From Trichobilharzia regenti (lineage: Eukaryota; Platyhelminthes; Trematoda; Strigeidida; Schistosomatidae), in NCBI GenBank assembly GCA_944472135.2, contig OX235264.1, positions 92,390,319 through 92,454,318 on the forward strand: a DNA stretch of 64,000 bases, read 5' to 3'. Made by a program: the position numbers and the translations under genes. This document shows positions 11,501 to 22,400 of the stretch, piece after piece. The notes beneath the pieces are model-generated. The model was given only the letters and a program-made list of their open reading frames with translations, made no database searches and was not told the DNA's origin. How positions within the stretch are numbered: the first letter of the stretch is position 1; every line of letters begins with the position of its first letter.

Positions 11501-14500
11501 ACCTATCAAAGGCAATACGGTTTCGTCTTCTTTGTATCTATGAAGCTCTGGCCATTCACTTAGAAAAGCCGGAGCTGTGCATACTAAAGAAGATTACTCA
11601 ACCAATTCTGCTGTCATGGTAACAACTTTTTTTCATTTTGATGACTTAATTTTGTTTCTTTGCCAGTTCTTTAATTGCTTATAATTCTTGTATTCATTTA
11701 GAACTCTTACGTAACTTTGTATTATCTACTTTGTTCCTAAGTGTATCCTGAGTAAAACTCATTCATTGAACTATTACATTATTTCTTTTAACAACTGTTT
11801 GTGACAACTCATCACCTTTGTTACTACCCTAATTTCATTAACACTTAATTTTCCTGACTGATTTTGTATTACGTAACTTCAATTACCAATCTTCACCTGT
11901 TTAGTTAAAATAACCATAACCAAATGTGTTTTTGTTTGACAAACTTAATATACACATATATATTTGCGATTGTACAGCTAAGAAGATGAATTCACCGCCG
12001 AAAAGAGACTCTTCGCTGATCTGCGTGTTTTGTTTTCATTAATACCTGGATGGGAATTATCTATGAATTTAACCGATTTCACGGTCTCTTTGCATACAAA
12101 CTAACGTTTATTGCCAGACAAACCAACAAATTCGGCATATTTTCTCTTGTACAAGAGGTGATGCACACGACCAACTAAGAACTGAGGAGCAGCGCTATCA
12201 GATTCGGTCTTGGTCTTAGTGTGAGATTTTTAACCTTTTAGCCTCAACCACTCATAATTCACTTCGTTGGAGTGAAACGTGTATCATTTCATGGGCTGTT
12301 GATTTTCTGTAACTATTTGTGTCTTTTAAGCTATCAAACTCTTAAATCAGCTCCTCAAAGACTTTGTCCAATGATTTCTTCTAGCTAGTTATACTTGAAC
12401 TCCCATGAGCATCTACCTCTCGACCTCCCAGCAATTTCCAAACACAGCCGTCTTCGGTGTCTGATCATGGTGGTCCACTACCAACGTGTTGACAGCTTTG
12501 AAATCTTTTAAAATGCTTCAAATATCTCCCTCTTCAAAAAGCTGCCACACAATCTTCGTCTGGTCGATTTGAAAATTTTCATCTTATCTATTTATATTCA
12601 TATAGATTCTGATCTGACTGACTGACTGACTTCAGGGTCCTGTCGGTCACAAACTGACGTCTAGTGAAAATACACCCCGACGCGTTGTGTTGTTTATACG
12701 GTGCGATTTCATTTGTGTGAACCGAAATTATTCTGACCTTGACTATCTGTAGGGATTTTCGGTACATGATTCTTGCTGACAGAGGTTTGATTCCGCCTTT
12801 TTGTGAATATTCTACCCGACTCTCAGGTACTTCTTACGATTGATTTTTGGCAAACTAATTTTGTTCTGCAGTACTTGTTTTATGCTTAGTAAGTTACCTT
12901 GTCTGTATAGATCCCACAATGGCATTATTGAGGCAATTTTGAGTTCATAATGACATTATTTTTAACTAATACCGTAGGTTATATAGCTGTCTTTGGAGCA
13001 TTTTATGACAGTGCATTACTCAAGAAAGTTCCAGCTAGGCAGACAGTAGAACTCATAGATTGGTTACCTGCAATTAGACCATAACATAACACATAGGTTT
13101 TCAGAAATATGTACCAATCCTTAGGCTCTTGGATTTCTGTAATGCTTCCATATTGCCTTCTGGATCATTAAAGTCTGAAGCTAGCCGATCAACGACCGAC
13201 CGTCTCCTAAAACCTTTCAGTACCAGCTGCACAAGAAGTATCGTAGGCAGCATTCAGTCGATCTCTTAGCAACGCCTCCAGCAGAATCGTCTTTGCTGTA
13301 GAATCCCTGGGAAGTTACTTACTCAGTTATGGCTTCGAAATCTAGTAGAGAGCTTTAGATGTCGCCCTTTTCGAAGACAATTAGTCACAGAATCTTCACC
13401 TGGTGGCTTTGAAAAATGCCAATTTACTTATCTGTATTCATAAATAGTTTGGAATGCTAGATGATGAGTAGGGATTAATCAACTTCAGGATTCTTTTGGT
13501 CTCTAAATGACATCTAATATACAGAACCAAATAAGGTGTGTATAAAATGTTTATCCTATTTTGGAAAGTATACACCCGCTACTATATGTGATTGCGGAAA
13601 GCACATCGACTTTTTGCTGATAAGTTTAAATCTCACGGTCAAGGAATTCATATTCGTATGAGTTTGTGCTGTACTGTTCTTATACTAGAAACGTCCTATA
13701 TGTGGTTCCCTTGATAAATTTTTGATAAGGCAAGAAAGATTAGATTTGAACTTGAGGAAAGGATACCCGAGTGGTTACTTCACAGGATGATAATGTATGC
13801 ATCAGGTTTATATTTTCGGTATTTTTCCTTAAAAATATTAATTATTATTATTTGACTGCATGGAGGATTTAATCATGAGCTGACATCAGTTAGAGAACCA
13901 CTGGAAAACAAGCTGGGAGTACTGGATAGCTGTTTCGTCCTGGTTTGGGACTCTTCATCAGTACGCAGGACGAAACAGCTGTCCAGTACTCCCAGCTTGT
14001 TTTCCAGCGGTTCTCTAACTGATGTCAGCTCATGATGAAATCCGCCATGCAATCAAACAAAAAATCCCTACAAAACCAATACTTGAGAATTTTATTATTA
14101 TTTTCCAGAGTTAGTTTGTAAGGATTAGTTTTGTTTTTACGGGTTGATCACGGATTGATATCGGTTAGAGAACCACTGAAAACCAGCCAGGCAGTACTTG
14201 ACAACCAGCTGTTTCAGCCTAGTTTGGCGATCATCGGCAGCACGCACCCACCATCAGAGTTCGAACCCAGGACCTTACGCTTACAAGACAAGCAAGCTCG
14301 TATACCAACCAGCCACACTTTATATACAATGTGTATACAAATTTTTTGCGTGTTTGTGCGGGAGCAGTTACATCGGAAGAACAGAAAGAAGGGTACACCT
14401 CCGATTTTCTTAACATGTGCCGAAAAGCCTACGTCTCAAGAGAACAAACTTTTATAATAGCCTATTACTAGACATCTCCTTGATATGGGTTATGAGGTAG

Positions 14501-16383
14501 GTGGAAATCGCGAAATCCTTTAAAATTATGAATAGACAACTTGAAAAAAAGTCTAAAGATTTGAATATATGACACCATGATGTAGGAAAGTAAGAAACCA
14601 TGAGCCTTACAGCAGTTTAACTGCTGCTGCTTAAGCTAAACCTACTGGTAAGCATTAAATTAGCGGACACATTTAGCTAGGTAGGATCTAGTTACCCGCT
14701 AAAATATCTCCAATATGCGTCACATAGACTGAGTGACGACGATTAGTCCTAACCACCCAGTTAGTAGGTCTGAGCTGGACGAAATGATGTTCAAGCCTGT
14801 GTCTGACTGTTTGAAAGATGATATTTTACGTCAATGAGTCTTATATCCACTATAAACAATGATCAAGAGGATAGAATCCAGATCAAAAGTAAGTATCATT
14901 CCATGTCTAATGGTTACTTCAGTTCCCTGCTTCCTTTATCTGACTATCTAATATAAAATGACTTACAAGTACAACGCAAATAAAACGATATTAATGTCTG
15001 TGAGAGACACAAAAACGAAATAGTAGAAATAAATTTACGAATAAAGTTGCAAGCATCATCAAGAAACGGGAGTAAGTTGCAATTTAAATCATCAAATGTT
15101 TGTGCATTGAACACAGCATCTTTACATTCTTCAAATCTGTTAGAAAAATTAGTAAAACAAAAAAAAATAAAATATTAAATGTCATTCTCTAGCCGACGAA
15201 TGATTGAGACGCAAAAGAAGGATAAGGATAGATAGTAGTTTGTTACATCTATGTATATTGATCAATTCAACTGCACCTGCAGTGACAGTTAGGTTGTGGG
15301 GAATACTACTAGACAACTTAACCTACGTGTCACTACTGAACATTTCCCACTGTAAAGCACAAAATAATCGAGCAAAGAATATTCTTTTCGATAGATTCCT
15401 CTTCTGGCTCTACAATCATGTATATATATGTTTATATACACAAAATATTCAAGATTGGTAGTTAATAACAATATTGGTGTTTTTTAAATAATATCGAATT
15501 GTAAAGTATGATCAATGCAATTACAGTTCACTAAAAATACTTAAATTATAATACTAATAAAAATATAATAGCGATTAGAATATCAACCAAAATTATGGGA
15601 ATTGCACAAAACTTGAGGATCATTCAAACCTGGATGGCCAAGGTAATGATAATGTCTGAACGAACTTTCTTCGGATGCGTAAATTAGGCTTGTTAATATG
15701 GATCCCCACAGCCTCAGCGATACTTAGTAGTCGAAATCTTACGGCAGAATTGAGATTCGTAGGTATGCGGTAAATGACCCTGAAAGCATGGTTGACGTCA
15801 ATCTTGTGTTCTGTCTCCACAAGAATAGGCAGAAAAGCGCTACGAATGGATTTTGTTTGACCTTTACTTAACCACGCAGGGTGATGTTCGGAAATTCGAC
15901 GAGAAACATGCCTAATTGTGCGGCCTATGTAACTAGCTCCACAGGAGCAGTTCAATTGGTAGATACACATGGATGAGGCGAAATTAGGCAGTTTGTCTTT
16001 CACTCCCGAACGCAGAAGAGGAGTGGTCTTAAAGATACAACGTAATTCAGCAGCAGGGAATGCTCGTTTTACCGCGTTTCTAATGCGCTGTGTTAGTATT
16101 TCGCTAGTGTTGTCCCCAAGGAACTGCATTTGTGGAGCTGTTGGTACCTTGGGCTGCTTTGGTTTCAAATTCATATTCTTATCAATAAACTTTTCAGGAT
16201 ACCCATTCTCATTTTAGTTGATATTTGATTTGCTATTATATCTTTATTATTATTATTATTATTATAACATAAGCATCTTTAATGAACTGTAATTGCATTG
16301 ATCATACTTTACAAATCGATATTATTTAAAAGACACTAATATTATTATTGACTACTAATCTAGAGTATTCTATGCATATAAAT

Positions 16384-16431
<48 letters not shown>

Positions 16432-19400
16432 GTAGAGTCGGAAGAGGAATTTATCGAAAAGAATATTCTTCGCTCGATTATTTTGTGTTTCATAGATGTC
16501 TGAATGAATATTTCTGCCATATTTCCCACTGTGGTGGTTTGGCAAAGGACAGACAAAATCAATCCGTAACACTTTTCGGTCACATTTAGTTGATAGCGGT
16601 CATGTAGTGGAGAAAACGAGAGCTTTCTAGGTAATTCATCGTGTCCCACCGAATCTTTCCAATAGACGTCGTATTCGTCTACTGCACACAGCTGAAACAG
16701 GCGGTAGGCATTCGAACTATTCAGTCTAAACTATGCATTCAAAAGAAGTTCGTACAGCCATTCTCCTTTCCTTGTTGGCCTCTCTCCTTAACAATGGATA
16801 TCCTACAAGGTTTATTGAACGTAAAATCAAGAAAGAATCCGCCCCTAGACAAATCACAGTGCCAAAGAAAAAACTGTTTATGAGTCTTACATTCAAAGGT
16901 GACACCATTTTCCTGCAGCTGACCTGCAACTGGTTTTTACCAGCCGAAATATGATTAGACAATGCGTCAAGGATAGATTACCGCCTATGCCCACATCTAT
17001 GTCCATTTACTCCTTTACATGCTCCTGTGGGGCTGATTATATTGAACGTTGTAAGCGTGCTCTCCGAAAACATGTATCTGAACACTATCTGGTTTGATCA
17101 TTGGAAGGCGAACGTAGAACTGCGAAGTCGTCTATTTTTGATCACCTGTCAGAGTCTGGTCATTCAGCCCCACATGATTCATTCCTCAAGGTTATCTACA
17201 TGGCAAAATCGAATCGCTCCAAAAGTTTACGTTTTCTTCGCTTATGCATAGCCGAAGCTTTAGCTATACATGAAGATAAATCTAAATTATGTGTTCAAAA
17301 ACGTTTTGACGAACCCCTTTCTTTACCTTGGTTATAGTAATGTTCTCTGCAGTTTTTATTTTATTTTATTTTACCACTTGAATTCATTCCACTTCACTTC
17401 ACATCTTTATTCTTATCGTAATCGTACTCCTATTTTTTTTTAAATTTTTCGACGACGCTTGACACTTTTCTTTTAAAAATATTCTTTGTTCACTAGCCAG
17501 TCTTTTAAATTTTTAATGGCCATCTTCAATTCATGTATATACATGCCTTAGGACAAATAATCCATGTTGCCATGGGATATATTAGATATTATAAAACACG
17601 GTTCAGATAAACAAGTAAGGTATAAAAACTTACAATGGATCTTTATCCATATCACAATTGATATGCGCTTTAATATCCATTTGTCTATGAATTTTACGAT
17701 CACTAGCGTGCCTGTGTAATCCAATATACAGAACATTAGGAATAACTTCCAAAGGAAAAGTGGATAGTGATTCAAGTTCCTGGAATAAAAAATGCACAAA
17801 ATATGTTTTTAAAATCCATCATAACTTTAGTGATAGCATCAAATATTTTTTCATTGACAAAAAGACCACTTAATAATTGCTTAAATTCAAGTCTGAATAA
17901 GGATTTATCTATGTCCAGACTAAGTTCACTATTAACATCTTTGAAAAAAAATTGAGCATTGGGTGTATGATATTCATTATAATAAAGGATTTTTGTATTT
18001 CCAAGTGAATGAAAAACAAAACGATATTGATTTTACTGACGTTTCACTTTTTAATGCTGCTGCTACTAGCTTTATCAAAGTCGTGATATAAAACCAGAAT
18101 TTAGAAAATCTCAGCATATATAAAACAACTTGATTATCGTCCCTCAGTATGAGGTCATTTTTCGTTGTCAAATTGGCCAATTGGTAAAGATAATAGAACC
18201 GGGTGTAGATTGTTCGTTTTGATAAGTGTGTAAAATTATAAAAACAGTGTGTGTTTGCAGAATGAAATCGCTTATCACATTCGTGTTGATTTTGTCGATT
18301 CATGGGCGAAGGCGGGGGAGGGGGAGTGTTGTAACCAGGTCGAATTCTGTTTTAGTCCATCATTCCTATTCAGTTCGGACACTTCGGATTCCAATTGATA
18401 TGAAGTGCTTCTGATGGTATTAGACGTTCTTTGTGATTTCTGAAATACTTTTTCTGGATTATTTGTATGTTATCAAAATCAATTTTGTGACCTGTTTCTA
18501 TAGCGTGTAGACTGCCAGTAGCTGATGATTTTTCAAGGTTTTCTAGTTTAGGTTGATTTCTCGGTGGTCGGACAGAAAACGTCTGTCTGTCTGTCTATCT
18601 GTTTTCGACATAGAACTTTGCACAAATGTGCGGCAGTTCAAGTCGCCACACTCCGTGTAGCACGCGAAGAAAGAGAAGAAAGTACAAGAAAAGCATAATA
18701 GAGGCAGTGAGCAGAGGTGTGAGATAAAGGAGTAGTAATAACGAAGAACAAAACAGTTTCATTGGAGATCATAAGTCACAAGGAGTGGATGCATCTGCGC
18801 TAGCCAATGAGAACGATTTTGAGCCATGTCGGTGGCACAGTGGTTAGGACACTCGCCGACCATGCACATGGTCCGGGGTTCGATCCTCTGCCGACGCACA
18901 CCCGATATCTATGGTCGGCCTGCAAAATTTGGGCTACCGATATCCATGCTGAAAATTCCATACTTGTACCAAAAATACAGTGTGGAATCAAGCTGTAAAT
19001 CAAAAATCAAAAATCAAAAAAAAAAAAAAAAAATCAAAAATGTCACCAATTGTTTTCAGCCATTTGTTTTTACCGTCCCGAGGACCCCAGCCTGGAAGTC
19101 TACACCTTCCTACGTGACTTAGACCAACTGTTGTGGATTTCATTGACTGATGGGGCCATGTTTTGTTTGACCGCCGCTAGCACTTTTCCAGCCTGACCCT
19201 ATGTCCGCTAACATTGCTCGTCGAGGGAGGCGATGGCTTGGCATACGTAACTTCTCGATCGAGAAGTTCTCTGGAGACAGTTCTCTAGACAGATAACGAC
19301 TGACTGATTGACTCAGTTTCGACGTAGAACTTTGTAAATATGAGTGACAGTTCAAGTTTCCACAATCTATGTAACGCATAAAAGTAAGCGAAATGATGGG

Positions 19401-22400
19401 AATTCAAAGGACTCATGGTGTGAGAAAATATAAGTAGGAAAGGCAAACACACAAAACAGGCAGAAGAGTGAGAATGTGATGGAAATAGGAGTATTTAAAA
19501 CGATTTGGAGTCATATGATTAGTAGAGTTTAGCTCTTGGTTCTTAGAATCTAGATGACATCGATCAGGCAGCCTAGATTTATCGACGAGGTGCAAACTGA
19601 AAGTTAAGGACTTTATAGATTTCACGCCAATTCCTGATTTTTCCAAGACACTTCATCTCCATCCCAGTCCTATGTTACTTAATATTGTTCAGTGAGGAAG
19701 GCGGGGGCTAAAAATGCGTAACACACGTCCTTGCTATCTAAATCTGTTTAACTGCTGAAAATAGCAACTCCAATTTTTTTTAATTCAAACAACTTTTAAA
19801 TGACATAACAGGGAGACATTTTTATTTGAACACTCAGACAAACAAGAATACATTTTGCTTCTACTGTTCCTGTGAGAGAACGAGAACAGACATGAATCTG
19901 GTCCACTGAGTCATGAAATAGTTGAACAAACGACTACCCACTGATGGTGAAAACATCAAACTCGACCGAGAGTTGGGAAAGGAAATTTTACAAATACAAC
20001 CATTCTTTTAGTTAACAGATCATCCTGCTCAATGTATGAATAAGGCAGGAACTCCAGAATGGTCACAAAAATCCAAAATTCACGGGTTTAACTCCCATCA
20101 CATGAGCATTGTGCAGTATCAAATCAATACTGTTCTGTAGTAGCTGAAGGCACTCGAAAATCAATTTCATTAGTGCATATAAATTTTAGCACCAGTTATT
20201 TTTTTTTATTTTTTGATTACAGCTTGATTCCACACTTTATTTTTGGTACAAGTATGGAATTTTCAGCAGGGATATAAATTTTAGCTCCATCCTGATCTCA
20301 AAACCGTGCATTCTTTTTACATGCTGCTAGTGTTTACGGAGGTAATCATAATCCATTCCACTCTGCATTTCGCCCATAAGCCCTAAGCGATGTATATTCA
20401 ATTTCATTTAACCATAGTGACTCTGTGAAAATGGTTTCTAAGCTAAGTGATGATCATATTCATAAATTATAATTGCTTTTATTTGAAAATGGCTCTTTCA
20501 CTATATTGGAGAAGCAAAATTCAGTTATTTCGTAATTAAAAAACTTTCATTTGTTGACTTTGGTGAACATTGAAGGAGATTCTAAGTGACCTCACCTTTT
20601 TGAAATAGTTTCATTTTCACAGCTGGTGAAAATCTCTGCTGAAGCCTTAATGTTTACTGTTTTACACAGGACTATCGACCAAATGGTGAGTGTAACACTC
20701 AGCAGTCCGCTCCGTCCTCCTTTATGGCTGCTAGTGAGAGATGGCCATTGAGAGTGGAAGCCATGAAAAGATTAGCTGTCTTTGATCATAGGTGTCTGCG
20801 TTCTATTTCCCGTGTGAAGTGGTATAATAAGGTGAGCAATATTGAAATTAGGCATCTGTTGAGTGTTATGTAACGAGGGGAAATCAATCGACGAGGCTGT
20901 GAAATTACGTCGACTAAGATAGTTAGGACATGTGTTACGTATGGTAGCCTAGTCATCGCCTTCCTCAACAATGGGTAATGTTAGCTGACATAGGGTCAGT
21001 CTGGAAAAGAGCTAACGGCGGTCAAACCAAAACATGGCCCCATCAGTTAATGAAATCCACAACAGTTAGTTTAAGCCAGTCATGTAGGAAGGCGTAAACT
21101 TCCTGACTGGTTTGGGTCGTCGGGACGGTAAAAACCAATGGCTGAAAACAATCGGTGATATGGCTTAAAATCGTTCTCATTGGCTAGCGCAGATGCACAC
21201 ACTCCCTGTGACTTATGATTTCAAATGAAAATATACCGTTCTTCGTTATTACTATTCCTTTGTCTCACACCTCTTTTTACTGTCTCCATTATGCATTTCT
21301 TCTACTTTCTTCTCTTACTTTGCGTGCTACAAGGAGTGTGGCGACTTTAACTGCTGCACATCGGTGCAAAGCTCTATATTGAAAACAGACAGACAGTTTT
21401 ATACAGGACCAGAGAAACAGGGTCAAAATCCGCCTGCCAACCCCATCATATACCTGATGTGTAATTACCTTCAACACAGTGCTTTGTTGCTAGTTGAAGA
21501 ACGAATCTTCCACTTACTTTTTATGTTGAATTACCCATCACAATGAAATCATTTCGTTATTTAGTATCCAAACACAGTGTTCTGAGTTCTGGATAGTTTT
21601 ATATTCTGATGACAGTCATAATTTTACATCGCTTTATTGATACTTACTCATTCACACAATTAAGACATTTTCCATTCAGTAAATCATATGATTACATTTT
21701 AGATAAAGCTATTTCCTTGTATGCTCCACTAAAGCAGCTAATCTATATTTACAAGTATTGGTTTTGTAGGGATTTTGTTTGATTGCATGGAAAACTTCAC
21801 CATGAGCTGACATCAGCTAGAGAACCCCTGGAAAATCTGGGAGTACTGGACAGCTAATGGCCCTATTCAGGCAGTTAACCTGGGGTTCTAGTGGGAAGGC
21901 GTGACCAGTAGGGTACAGAAGGTTGAAGATGAAGCAGTAACTCATCGAAGAAGACATTACGAAATGGTCGCGCTATGTCGTGAATTGGCAGAAGTTTGAC
22001 TTTTAGGACCATTGGATCGGGTCCCAGTGGCTCAGCGGTCTACGAGTTCGCCTTGCAACCAGAAGGTCCTGGGTTGGAACCCCAGTGATCGCGTACTGCT
22101 GAATCGTCCCAAACTAGGACGAGACAGCTGTCCATTAGTCCCAGGTTTCCCAGTGGTTCTCTAACTGATGTCAGCTCGTGGTGAATTCCTCCATGCTATC
22201 TATATTTAATCATATTACTAAATTTGAAATATTTGTCCCATTTATATTGTTCACAAGCTGTATTCTGAGAGAGAATAAAGTGAACACTCCTAGTTTAATA
22301 AACTATAATTATGTTGGTGTATAAAAAACAAAACGAACTAAAGTGCTGTCATGTTTAATCGAAAAGGGGTCTGGAAACTGTCTATAAATCTAAAAAGTGT

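Noticed and set aside
13955..13985. An apparent exact CTGATGA hammerhead core
   Set aside because: Alignment with sister copies shows it is out of register: the true core position reads ATGAAGA there, with C3 changed.
17790..18010. Minus-strand open stretch before exon 6 as an upstream exon of the STYXL1-like gene
   Set aside because: It would need a poor GTTATG donor and does not resemble the rhodanese domain. The exon at 23827-23894 fits in sequence, phase and splice sites.
18807..19122. ORFs across the family 2 SINE
   Set aside because: They lie wholly inside SINE and RTE repeat sequence.
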